The notes under the pieces were generated by a model. It had not been told where the DNA came from and searched no databases. It saw nothing but the letters and a program-made list of their open reading frames with translations. Source: Amphibalanus amphitrite (taxonomy: Eukaryota > Arthropoda > Thecostraca > Balanomorpha > Balanidae). Taken from it: a stretch of 64,000 nucleotides of DNA. A program made the position numbers and the translations under genes. The stretch lies in the NCBI RefSeq assembly GCF_019059575.1, contig NW_024881679.1:620001-684000 (forward strand), in the 5' to 3' direction. Shown piece by piece: positions 33,401-51,102 of this stretch (positions are counted from its first letter, which is position 1; each line of letters starts with the position of its first letter).

Positions 33401-36400
33401 CCGCGGCCAAAGTGAGCCTGAGCTGCTGCAATCCGGCCAAATTTAGTGCGACCATTCGGCGCGCCGTGCCGCCCTGACGCTAATGCCGGGTTATCCATGC
33501 AGATAGATGGGCTGAGGGCCAGCTGCGAAACAGCTTTTTTAAACGTCATTTGCTGACGCGATTGGATTAGATCGGCGAGGACTTAGAGCAGTCATGAAAT
33601 CGGATCGTGGACGGCCTGAATGTCCATTGGGTGGATTGCGATTTGTTATGCATTGCAGATTTGAATGCATGTGTGTGATGAGAGGCTTTGGCTAACAGTA
33701 CCCGAAACCTGGCTCGGTTCACCGGCTCCACGGATTGTGAGGGCTGGAACAGCTGACGGAAATAAGGCACGCTTCCTCACGAATTGCCAAGAGGTTCGCT
33801 AACATCGTTGTTGGACCATTTAATACAGTAATTTTAGCTTAATGCTGCAAACACAGGGTAACGTTAGCTAGTTGGTATGGCGCTCCAGTTACGTGCCTGG
33901 TTACGAGCCCAGCAAAATATTACTGATTTGCGAAGACGGCACTGATGTTCGGATAAGTGTTGTCCTGACGTCGCTTCTCCCTTCCACTTTCAGGACCCCA
34001 ACAGTTTGTCGAACCTGGACCAGGACCTGCCGAACAACATGATCCACCAGGTGCGGATCAAGTCGCTGCCCCAGGAGTGGCTCTGGTGTGAGACGTGGTG
34101 CGACGACGCCTCCAAACAGTACGCCAAGACCATCGATCTGGTGAGTTAAGGTCGAGGGAGGGGTCGACTATCTCAACGAACGAATCGTCGTGCTTGCCTT
34201 GCAGAGTTAAACTACTCACGACTCTTCTCCCGTCGTTACTATATCCTGAGACTCCCAGATGCAAGCTGCTCAAAACCAGCATATCAGTGGCTGTTGGCTG
34301 TCACAGCTGTGGTACCCAAAGCGGCGATGTGACTGCGGCTCAGAACTGTGACCGATGATGCTGCCTGCTGACTGATCGCTGTGACCACTGATTTCGCTGT
34401 AGTGACAGCTCGCTGTAACAGCCGGCTGTCTCGGTGATGACCGATTGTTGTGACAGCTGATGTCGCTGTGACGACTGGTCGTTGGGACTACTGATGTAGC
34501 TGAGGTGACCACCGTCTGTGACTGCTGATGCCCGACAGCTGTGACTGTTGATTTCGCTGTGACAGCTGGTCGTGTGACAGCTGATGTCGCCGATGTTGAC
34601 TGATCGTTGTGACTGCCGATACCCCTGTAGTGACTACCGGCTCAGACAGCCTACGTGACCGTCTCGCTGCTGTCTCTGACGGCCGGAGTTCCGGTGGTAG
34701 CGGCTGAGACCCGTGATGAATGAACCCCGCTCGTCTACTGACAGCGGCGACGGGCCGCGGACGGCCGGCGCGCGGCACAAAGTCGCCGTCGCCGCCGGGT
34801 GCCGCGCGCGGCCGCACCCGCCGACGGCCGAGGCAGGCCGCTTTTTGTACATTCCTCCCCCAGTCATCTCTCCGCTATTATTGGTCAGGCTCCCCTAACT
34901 GCCGAGACGAGCTTATGCAAATGTGACGAGTCTTCCATTTCTGAAAACGGTCGATTGTACCGCGACCACTAGGTCACTTTTTCTCGGACTCGGCGGCCGT
35001 CCCGGCTGCTTTGCATTCACAGAGGTTATGTGTGACCACAAACGCGCACCGGATTCAACCCAGTCAGACCTGGTCAGTCCGGCTTCAACGGATGTCACGA
35101 TCCGCTGGATTCCTTCTGGATGAAAAACGCCTAATGATGATTCCGGTCGGCGCGCAGCTATTCACTGGCCGTAATGCCTTAATGTGCATTTGAAACGTAA
35201 ACCGCTTGACTTGATCCGCGGAAAGTGCGATGCATATGCATCAAGCCCGATGTCTGTCCGTTTTGTGGGCTTCCTCATATTAGCCAAGTTGAGATGTTTG
35301 ATAATCGCCTTAGGAAAGCTGTTATGTATTTATTGCGATTATGCAACCTTCTCGGTCTTCCTTTTATGAGTTATTTCTTCGTTGTACCTGCGGGAATCGC
35401 CCAGTGTTCGGGAAAATGACGTGAATAACACCTCGCACAACTTACCTGGCCTTTGTACCGTTTGTATCCCCACCGACTCCAATCATCATCATCATCAGTA
35501 ACTCGGCAAATATCGCCCATTTTATGCCCCCGACACTGTTAATGTGGGGCGCTCTTTGCGTGTGTCGGCTGAATCAGATCGGCTCGGCGGGGGGCGGCAC
35601 TGTTCCTCCCTTCACTCCTTTTCGGGCCGCTCGGTCGGATTAGGGGCCGTCGGGAGCGGCGGCGCGGCCCGGCCGGCCGGACAGCCGACCATCTGTGTGC
35701 TGGCTGACCATCCGTGAGTGGCCGCGCGGCCGGCGACATTCCCGTCGACCCAGCAGCGGCAGCGGGGCACTTGACGTGCCGACATGTCCGCAGATGGCTC
35801 AACTGCCGGCGGTCGCGGCCAGACGATTAACTTCTTGCGTCTGCGGCAGCCGCCGAGTCGCTTCTTGAGACGCATACCGAATGGGGGCCGGGGCGGCCCC
35901 GCCGGCTAGCTCGGGCTCCCCACAGCCCGTGACGACTGTCGGCACAGCGCTGGATAAACTCTTGGATTCTAATCTGTGTTGTCACCAACCGCGGACTGTC
36001 GTGGCATTCCGCATCAATGACGGCTTGCAGACTGGGATCGCCGGCAATGTGCCCTACGATTATGATTCTCCTCTGTAACCACACCAATCAGTCTTTACTT
36101 TTTGACGAACCAGACGACAAATGCTGTTTAGTATGACTGTGCTGTTCTGTGTGGTAATGACCAACCAGTTCCTGGTATAATTTCTTACTCAGTGTGCCAT
36201 ACCAAAGTCGATCCTTTGTCCATTTCAGAGCCTGCCCTCCCTTCCTCACCGGCCGCTGTTGCCCTGTGCCTGGTACCCTGGCACCACCGCTAACCCTCAC
36301 CATTCCTCGCCGCGCCCCGGCCTTCCCCGTCCACCGCAGTATCGTGCCCCGCCGACTGCCGGCCGGTGTAGCGTGCGCCGTACCGTTACACTCACGGCTC

Positions 36401-36580
36401 ACAGCCGACACCTGCCCTCGTCTGTTTCAGTGCAACAATCCGCTGACCAAGGAAGCCAAGCTGAAGGCCGCCGTCAGGATAGCTCCCGAGTGGTCCGACT
36501 ACGATAACGAAATTCGGGAGTTCCAGGCCGAGGTGAAGGCCGGAAAACTGTCCGAGAACGCGTCAACAGGTGAGTTATAG
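18233..36580 (+). CDS. UGGT: UDP-glucose:glycoprotein glucosyltransferase (UGGT), 23 coding exons
   Basis: ER-lumen sensor of the calnexin cycle: it reglucosylates N-glycans of misfolded glycoproteins from UDP-glucose. Exons: 18233-18446, 18664-19085, 19398-19567, 19810-20005, 20233-20446, 20790-21004, 21273-21503, 21762-21938, 22408-22589, 23125-23377, 23740-23913, 24207-24474, 24738-24837, 25162-25347, 25644-25850, 26199-26423, 26718-26888, 30321-30501, 30817-30999, 31337-31440, 32168-32309, 33994-34140, 36431-36580. All phases agree, giving about 1503 residues (human UGGT1 has 1555). A signal peptide starts at M1/M2. Residues up to about 1200 form the thioredoxin-like and beta-sandwich folding sensor. 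Residues from about 1215 form the GT24 domain, with the DAD metal motif at 1320-1322 and NLDQDLPNN near 1412-1420. The C-terminus is ambiguous: the frame ends TGEL-stop, but the same bases form a perfect donor. Confidence 0.95.
18664..19085 (+). CDS. UGGT: UGGT exon 2
   Basis: Residues 72-212, GC-rich, first thioredoxin-like domain. It includes [16 protein letters not shown] and VDHRYGEQ, and ends YVLRPYSGA. Phases 1 and 0 match the neighbours. Confidence 0.92.
19398..19567 (+). CDS. UGGT: UGGT exon 3
   Basis: Residues 213-268. It contains [20 protein letters not shown], one of the best conserved sensor-region blocks, and ends [10 protein letters not shown] at the junction. Confidence 0.93.
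19810..20005 (+). CDS. UGGT: UGGT exon 4
   Basis: Residues 269-334. It contains [19 protein letters not shown] and LAQNFPSV, matching family sequence. Confidence 0.93.
20233..20446 (+). CDS. UGGT: UGGT exon 5
   Basis: Residues 335-405. It contains [19 protein letters not shown] and [10 protein letters not shown], a conserved thioredoxin-like domain segment. Confidence 0.93.
20790..21004 (+). CDS. UGGT: UGGT exon 6
   Basis: Residues 406-477. It contains [36 protein letters not shown] and ends MYHL before a GTGCGT donor. Confidence 0.93.
21273..21503 (+). CDS. UGGT: UGGT exon 7
   Basis: Residues 478-554, symmetric phase 0. It starts [15 protein letters not shown], and has [13 protein letters not shown] and [17 protein letters not shown]. 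Confidence 0.92.
21762..21938 (+). CDS. UGGT: UGGT exon 8
   Basis: Residues 555-613, phase 0 at both ends. It covers the [15 protein letters not shown] and [13 protein letters not shown] region that precedes the LFNG block. Confidence 0.88.
22408..22589 (+). CDS. UGGT: UGGT exon 9
   Basis: Residues 614-673. It begins VLFNGAPL, a family hallmark, and ends [11 protein letters not shown] at the junction. Confidence 0.93.
22667..22830. mobile_element. Palindromic TA-flanked MITE in UGGT intron 9
   Basis: Two ~72 bp arms are almost perfect reverse complements (CACCTTTTTGCACTCAAAAT... ), separated by a loop of about 16 bp (ctattcaaagcaaatg). Both ends abut TA, the duplication made by Tc1/mariner transposases. 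No coding capacity. Confidence 0.75.
23125..23377 (+). CDS. UGGT: UGGT exon 10
   Basis: Residues 674-758. It contains [20 protein letters not shown], matching the conserved 'TFWIVGDFDSPSGRQLLYDA' block of the fourth thioredoxin-like domain. Confidence 0.92.
23378..23739 (+). other. UGGT intron 10, with a B box-like SINE remnant
   Basis: A perfect RNA polymerase III B box (GGTTCAAATCC, 23581-23591) lies mid-intron, but no convincing A box precedes it. It may be a decayed tRNA-derived SINE. Confidence 0.3.
23740..23913 (+). CDS. UGGT: UGGT exon 11
   Basis: Residues 759-816, phase 0 at both ends. [17 protein letters not shown] and [14 protein letters not shown] follow the expected order. Confidence 0.88.
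24207..24474 (+). CDS. UGGT: UGGT exon 12
   Basis: Residues 817-905. [20 protein letters not shown] then NGQLVGPL and [12 protein letters not shown] match the family 'ISNGRIIGPL...DDFHLLE' region. GC-rich. Confidence 0.92.
24738..24837 (+). CDS. UGGT: UGGT exon 13
   Basis: Residues 906-938, a short exon: [17 protein letters not shown] and [12 protein letters not shown]. The intron after it contains a 14 bp G run near 24881. Confidence 0.9.
25067..25136 (+). pseudogene. Tandem partial copy of the start of UGGT exon 14
   Basis: Bases 25067-25130 duplicate the first ~64 bases of exon 14 (25162 on), including an AG acceptor and reading [20 protein letters not shown] against [20 protein letters not shown]. 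If this upstream acceptor were used without splicing out the rest, the frame would shift into a TAG inside the true exon. The copy has kept coding-like similarity, so it is recent or constrained. Confidence 0.85.
25162..25347 (+). CDS. UGGT: UGGT exon 14
   Basis: Residues 939-1000. [20 protein letters not shown] and HSDMPLKR match the family 'VVAVVDPVTREAQRLAPLL...SDMPLKS'. The start 25162 is chosen because only it keeps phase and continues past the duplicated part. Confidence 0.93.
25644..25850 (+). CDS. UGGT: UGGT exon 15
   Basis: Residues 1001-1069. [32 protein letters not shown]. Its donor GTGCACAG|GTGAGA is followed by two more copies of the same string. Confidence 0.93.
26199..26423 (+). 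CDS. UGGT: UGGT exon 16
   Basis: Residues 1070-1144. [29 protein letters not shown] and [19 protein letters not shown]: the highly conserved beta-sandwich region just before the catalytic domain. Confidence 0.95.
26718..26888 (+). CDS. UGGT: UGGT exon 17
   Basis: Residues 1145-1201. [20 protein letters not shown] and [19 protein letters not shown]: the linker to the glucosyltransferase domain. Confidence 0.92.
26889..30320 (+). other. UGGT intron 17 (3.4 kb), no gene seen
   Basis: The longest UGGT intron. It separates the folding-sensor exons from the catalytic-domain exons. It is mostly AT-rich and unrecognised. A GC-rich segment at 27630-27880 has no conserved frame. Confidence 0.6.
30321..30501 (+). 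CDS. UGGT: UGGT exon 18 (start of GT24 domain)
   Basis: Residues 1202-1262. [20 protein letters not shown] and [13 protein letters not shown] are diagnostic of the UGGT catalytic domain. Confidence 0.96.
30817..30999 (+). CDS. UGGT: UGGT exon 19 (DxD motif)
   Basis: Residues 1263-1323. [20 protein letters not shown] then IIFVDADQ. D1320 and D1322 form the DxD motif that binds the metal and UDP-glucose. Confidence 0.96.
31060..31135. repeat. Degenerate GCATAA/GCTAAGC repeat in UGGT intron 19
   Basis: Interleaved copies of 'agcataagc' and 'agcatagcata' just after exon 19. Confidence 0.7.
31337..31440 (+). CDS. UGGT: UGGT exon 20
   Basis: Residues 1324-1357. [35 protein letters not shown]. 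Confidence 0.95.
32168..32309 (+). CDS. UGGT: UGGT exon 21
   Basis: Residues 1358-1405. [20 protein letters not shown] then [10 protein letters not shown]. The donor region (CAGTACCAGGGTCTCAGCCAG|GTCAG) is repeated 51 bp downstream. Confidence 0.95.
33994..34140 (+). CDS. UGGT: UGGT exon 22
   Basis: Residues 1406-1454, phase 0 at both ends. [18 protein letters not shown] and [15 protein letters not shown]. The Asp residues of NLDQDLPN are near-invariant in the family. Confidence 0.95.
34290..34660. repeat. Degenerate minisatellite in UGGT intron 22
   Basis: Repeated variants of 'GCTGTGACAGCTGATGTCGCTGTGAC(G)ACTGGTCGTTG', unit roughly 30-35 bp, with many substitutions. Confidence 0.65.
36431..36580 (+). 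CDS. UGGT: UGGT exon 23 (probable last coding exon)
   Basis: Residues 1455-1503. [20 protein letters not shown] is the conserved end of the GT24 domain, followed by a variable acidic/basic tail. Read through, it ends STGEL-stop at 36578-36580. Alternatively CAACAG|GTGAGT at 36570 is a donor to an unseen exon carrying a classical HDEL-like ER-retrieval signal. The poly(A) signal nearby favours read-through. Confidence 0.8.
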   Translation, partial: CNNPLTKEAKLKAAVRIAPEWSDYDNEIREFQAEVKAGKLSENASTGEL

Positions 36581-37058
36581 ACGGATGTATGCGGGATGGG
36601 GCAGGCTCGTCTTATATTTGACCATCTAGGATAAGTTCTCTTGCCCTAGCTGAGTTCTCCTGATATGATTGACTGACGGAATCTGGCGCAGCCGGCAAAA
36701 CGACTCAACTGGCTGGTTCAGCGGTGCAAACTTGCTGAACGGACTATTCCAACCATTGGAATTCTATGACCGACTGACTGGCCCTGATATGCAGAATGGC
36801 CGACGACTGTCGTGTGTTGGTTGTCGCTGTAGTCCCTAGACTCGATGGACGCTACCCCCGCTGCCCTGACTGCGTGTCAGCTTTCCAGTAGAAGTGCACA
36901 TGACTGACTAAACTCATCTCTCCCCATCTTTTCCTACCTACGCTTTCAAGCCGAACACTGTGCATAGTGCAGGCGGTACGAATAGCATTTGACTTTGGTA
37001 GGTAGCATCAGTCAATGCACGTCGTCATCGCGTCACAGGCATGCATGCGATGAAGTAA

Positions 37059-37064
37059 AATAAA
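37059..37064 (+). promoter_or_regulatory. Candidate poly(A) signal for UGGT
   Basis: AATAAA about 480 bp after the stop codon at 36580, coding strand. It fits exon 23 being terminal. Confidence 0.4.
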
Positions 37065-40000
37065 CGTTCGTTCTCAGTCATCAATCTCAACTTTGCGTAG
37101 TGCTGATTTTTTTTTTAGTGCTGACATCGGACTTATCGTTTGAGAGTCTTCCATTGCTGTAACGGCTACTAGCAAGTTCTATATCATGTTCAATTTTTGT
37201 GACAAATGAAACCATGGATTTTCATTTTCATTTGATATTTTCGATATTTTCATTGATATTTTTATCGTTATTGCGTAAGTAGAGAGAATAACATGATAGA
37301 TCATGGCTAGGTGTGTAAAAGCTTGGATCGCGTTGTATACAGATTGGGTACATGGAAATAAACAACGGCATATGCAACAACAGTTGCAACATCATGCAAC
37401 GTTTGTCGCTTGACAGCGCGAATGTGACTCCCAGTCGTCAGATTCACGTATGACTGCCTTCTAATGTTGTTAGTCGCCGCGCCTTTAGGGCGGAGAGACG
37501 GCGCTCGCCTCCCACGCAGGTCGTTCTCCGTGCTCCCCACCCGCTGCAGGAAGGTCGTACAGTGAAAGGGGAACGAAAATAAGTCGCGGTTAGCACTCTG
37601 ATGTGCACGGTTATCTGCGTAGCGAGAAACATCCGGCAATAGGGGGCGGGCCGCCGGGCTGTGTTTGGCAACGGCGCTATTTTCCTCTGCTCTGCCCTCC
37701 TCCGTCATCTCCTCTCATCCTTTCCTTTTCATTGTTCTGCTCTCAACTCTTCTGTTTTATCTCCTCTTCTCTTCTTCTTTTCCTCTCTCTTGCTCTACTC
37801 TCTGCTCTCATATCCACTTTTACCCGAATCTCCACTCCCCTAACTCTCTCCTTTTTCGCTTTCCTCTATTGGCTTCTCTCCCATTTTCTTTCTTGTCTTT
37901 TTATGCTTGGCTTTGTCGTTTGTCTCCATCTTTGTTAGTGCAATGTCTCCTCTCCACTCTCAGTGAATAGTGATCAGTTTAGTGATACTCTTTCCTTCCT
38001 AATCCCGACCACCAGTAGCCGATTGTTCGGCTCCTTGTCTCGTCTCCTCTCAGCTCTCTCCCATTTTCGGCACCCCTCTCCCCTCTGTTCGCTTGCCCGG
38101 TCACTATTTATACGACCGCTGTCGGTCAGACGGCAGCACCGCATGTCTGTGGCTCACCTCATGATACCGCCATCGTGGTGGTAGCTGATTGCATTGTTTG
38201 TCTTGGATACGGGAAGAAGTATTACACGAGTCTGTGGGACGGTTAATCCCTACAGAAATAGACGGTGGTACTCGACGGGGAACTTCTGCGGGGATTCTCC
38301 TTTCGCCATTTTGCTGATTGCAGCATCTTTCACCTCTTTGCCAGCCTGTCTTCCGCTCGACAATGGAATATATTTAAGTGAATTTGATGTATTTTTGTTC
38401 ATCTCAGTTCAGTTGTGTGGCTATGCCGATTATTGGCTTATGTCTTTCGCTGAGCGACTGAGATGAATCCTGCATATATTTCTCCGTGTTTGCAGGGCCC
38501 GGACGGACGGCCTGTCATCGGCTGGCTGTCTCTGTATTAGTGCTCCCGTGATCGTTATGCATGCCGCGGCAGCCGCTGTCTGTCGTCATGTTGCTGACAG
38601 CCGTGTTCGTTTTCAGATTCTCCGGCGGCAGACCGGCACGGAGGTGAACTGTGATGACGGCCGACATAGGTTCCATTTGGGAGGACTGAGCGCGGCCGGC
38701 CCGGCCCGGGCGGGGTGCTGGGGGTGCTCCCTGACCCGTGCCGCCGCTCAGATCCGGCAGTGTCAGCCGGGACCACGGCGGGTGGGCGGAGGGCGATACG
38801 CAGTCAGTCTCGGGGACTCTGTGACCGGGGGAGGGTATGCAAGGCCCTAGGTCGTCTCAGTTGTGGTGGGCGAGGAGTGATTATTCTGATTATTATTGGC
38901 AAGGTGTGGCATTTGTGGATGCAACCGGATTTCGTTGTTTGGCCTAAGTTGTCTGTTTTGTCGAACCCACAGCCATTATTTTGTTCAATGTGGGTTTTGT
39001 TGTGATGTTTTTTTATTAGACGGAATTTAATTCTCGGATTTCGATTTCACAAGTGATGATGCCGCACTTTCTGCGATTACGGTAGATGTGATGAATGTTG
39101 TTCTAGAGCACGTGCGGGGCGCCGTGCCCCGGCTCCTATGGTATGCTCACACTCGGTACTGGATTAGATGAAAACCACCATGACTGTGTGTAGTTGTTGC
39201 GGCGTCAGTCTCGTCTGTATGTGTGTTTGTCACTCTCACTCACTGTCACCAGTGCTACTACTCAGTGCAGTCACCTTTCCATGACTGTCGGCAATTACTG
39301 TAGATCATGTGACACCTAATGTCCTGTCATTTTCTCATCTGCACCACACAAGCGCTATTCTGTGTTTTCCTCTCTTGCATCAGTGACACCCGCTGTCTTG
39401 TCCTGTCCTGATACGGACGTAGACTAGACAGAGATGGTCCTGTACACCGTACGTTTTGTGCCATCCGCTGCCCTGCCCTATTGTTGGTTCTTTTTTCACT
39501 TAAAACTGTTCCTCCCTCCGTTGTGTCCTGTCCTGTCTTGTCCTGTCGTGCCCTGTCCTTTTCCCTGTGCCATCCTTTGTTGCACTATTGATACACGCTT
39601 TCTCCGTCCTCTCATATTCTATGTTGTCCGACACTGTCCTGTCCTGTCCTGTCCTGTCCTCTATATCAGACAGCCGCTCTCTCACACTACACCTTTCTAC
39701 ATCAGCGGCCCACTGTCCCGCTCCGTACTGACTGCGCCGCTGGGTCACATTGTGATAGGTCGGCTCCGGACGTGTAATGTGCTGCCGCGTGTGCGGTATT
39801 GTCCGTCACCGATATCTACTGAGTGGGGTGGGGTGGGGATGGTGGTGGGTGGGTGGTCTGATTCGCGGCGAGGGTGTGAGTGGGGTGAGGTAGGGGTTCC
39901 GGGGTGTGAGGTGGCCACTCGGTGAGACCGTTCTACGTCGTCCCATGATAGCCGGGGTTTGGACCTGCCCCCTTCTGATAGTGATCGTGCGTCGGTCGGC

Positions 40001-41940
40001 GCGGTGGGTTCCGTTCTGTCGGGGCTCAAACCTTCTCCCTTCTAACGGGGTCTGAACGGGGCCGCCTCTGCCGTCGCGTAGTGCATCTGATGGAGCGGCT
40101 CCACCGTGCGCTGAACTCTGTGTAACTCTGTGTATTTGTACAATTCATGCATACACTGGTCCATCTGAATGTCGGCTGTGTTTATGTGTGCCATCGAAGT
40201 CACCACAACCGAGCCCGAGGGCTTGCCTTTGATACATTGGCAGCAGGCCATTAGATAATGAATGGTCATGGCTGCAAATGGTTCGCCAGCGCGGCGGTTT
40301 TCTTCACATCGCATACCGCTAGGTGTTCAATCACCTAAAAGCATGTATGACACTCAGGTATGTGTAACGAAATAATCCACTACAGTGCTTTGAACGCAAA
40401 GGCTGGTGGGACAAAAAGACGTAAAACATTGCTTGTTTGCTCCCAGTTTCTAGCTACTGGAAATTGACATGAGAAGCGTGGCCTTTTTCTTGTGTCGAGC
40501 TATTTGTTGAGCATTTAAAAGCCGATCACAAAAGAAAAGGTTTTGTATGAAAGCGCACCTAGGAGCTAAACGCTCTGAAAAGGCTTCTACGTAACACCAG
40601 AGTCGTCGTAAAATATGAGAATTGCCGATGAAGTCCCTGTTGTGAGCTGAAATAGCGCCGTGACAATGTCATTACTGAGCTCCTAAGGGTTGTATTCGTT
40701 CGCGGTGAGACTTACGACCGTGACGAGCCTTGTACGGCTATGCCGGGGTATGTAAGGCCGTGAGTGTGATGAGCTACGGCCGTGGCGGGCCGTGTCCGGC
40801 TGTTTTTATAACACGGTGCGTGCCGTGTGGGGCGGCATCGCGCTCATGCCGGCCTCCCAGCTGATGACGGCAAAAACTGCGGCCGGCCGCGGCGTGACGC
40901 GCTACAATGCTGTCCGGCCGGTGGCTGGCTGACATAATGGTCCGGCGCGGCTCGGTGGCAGGCCGGAGCCCGGTATCGGCACTGACCGCAGCAGCCACAG
41001 GCGGTTCAGTGGTCTCCCAGCTGCATAGTGGAGATCAGGAGACATCGAGATGGAAGCGATGTGTTCTTCAGTCCACCAATTAATACTTACAATCAATGCC
41101 TGGCTCTGTGCTGCAATCCCTCCAGTTCCTTAGTGCTTGATTTAGATGTCCGCTTAAGTCCTCTTTCTGAAGTATGATGACCATATCGGCCTGCACTTTG
41201 CCCTTCAGTTCAGTTACTAAATCTACACGCTTTTGTTTCGCCCGTCGATGTGTAGCTTACAATTGTGTGTGTGTCTGTACGACCCACCCATATCCTTTTT
41301 TCTGTGTCTTCCCTTGTCCTGCTGCTTATCCCTGTGTTCACATCCGTTTCCATCCCCTTCATTCTACCCTGTTCGTGTTGCGCCGTATCTGCGTGCGTTC
41401 CGCTCCGCCGGCGCTCTGCGTCCGCCGGCCGCCCGGCCCCAGCTCTGTCGGACCCCGCTCGGGGTCGGCGCGCGGGGCGTGCGCCCGGCCGCGGGCTGAC
41501 GCCACAAACACTCATTATTTCCGATATAATTCCCGGAGAGCCGGCCGCCCTAATAACCGGCTGTGAAAACATGTCAGAGCCGCCCCGGCCGCCGGCCCAG
41601 GGCGGTGCGCGTTTTTCACGCGCACTAGCGGTCCTGCGCCGCCCCGAAAAACGCCGCACACAAACAAAAGAGGCGGCGCGGGTCGGGTAAAAACGGCCCC
41701 AGCCGCTGGCCGCGGCGGCCCCCTCCATCCCGTGTCCGCCCCCGGTCAAACCATGTGTGACATGATCGGTCATATTGTGCACATTGACATGGACTGCCGG
41801 ACACCTCCCACCGGCCACTCGCTTCGCCCGACACATCCGTCAACGCAGCTGTCAACGGAGCTGTCACAACACGGGACGCCACGGTAGGGCCGCCGCCCAC
41901 CGACTGATCAACATCGGTCACTAGTGATCCAAGCGGCTCA
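37065..41940. other. Intergenic region between UGGT and Wnt (convergent), no gene seen
   Basis: A strongly pyrimidine-rich plus strand runs from about 37675 to 38100. CCTGT/CCTGTC pentamer arrays lie at 39524-39560 and 39630-39660. GC-rich patches occur at 38690-38800 and 41400-41720. No conserved protein frame was recognised in any of them. Confidence 0.5.
39524..39660. repeat. Interrupted CCTGT pentamer arrays
   Basis: 'cctgtcctgtcttgtcctgtcgtgccctgtcc' and 'ctgtcctgtcctgtcctgtcct' on either side of unrelated sequence. Confidence 0.75.
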
Positions 41941-41949
41941 TAATAGGTC

Positions 41950-42095
41950 AGCAACGCTCACATTTGGTCAACGCTACTGCACATTTTATCAACACTACCG
42001 CACATTTGGTCAGTACTATCTCACATTTGGTCAACACTGTCTCACATTGGTCAACACTGCCTCACATTGGTCAGTACCGCCCCACATTTGGTCTC
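41950..42095. repeat. ~20-24 bp tandem repeat downstream of Wnt
   Basis: About six degenerate copies of TCACATTTGGTCAACACTGCC lie 170-315 bp beyond the Wnt stop codon, probably in its 3' UTR or flank. Confidence 0.8.
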
Positions 42096-42264
42096 AGAGA
42101 GTCCGTCTATCGGTCGGTCGGCCCGTCCCGGCCGACCGACGCCATGTTCACTGCCGACCGCGCTGTGTCACCTGCCGTGTGATTGGCCGCCGGCCGGTGA
42201 CGTCACGGCTCCGTCTGAGGGTCCCCGTAGCGGTCACCGCGCCGGTCGCACTCTTCGGCTCGTC

Positions 42265-50935
<8,671 letters not shown>

Positions 50936-51071
50936 CTGTGAACAGATGGAGAGCGCGGTTAAATGGCGAAACAATGGCGGCTAGGAAGCGTTTGGAAGCG
51001 TTCTAGGACGGGTCAGTTCCTTACAATACCTAAGCACGTCTCAGAGACTCTCTGGTAGGTACTGTTTAACT

Positions 51072-51102
<31 letters not shown>
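51072..51102. repeat. (GACA)n microsatellite
   Basis: Seven to eight tandem ACAG units. Confidence 0.95.

Noticed and set aside
38490-38540. Extra UGGT exon after tttgcag at 38494
   Set aside because: In the required phase it gives a short tail (PGRTACHRLAV...) with no ER-retrieval signal, so it is not supported as the true last exon.
39500-39925. Protein-coding frames across the CCTGT arrays
   Set aside because: They come from pentamer repeats, which stay open in several frames.
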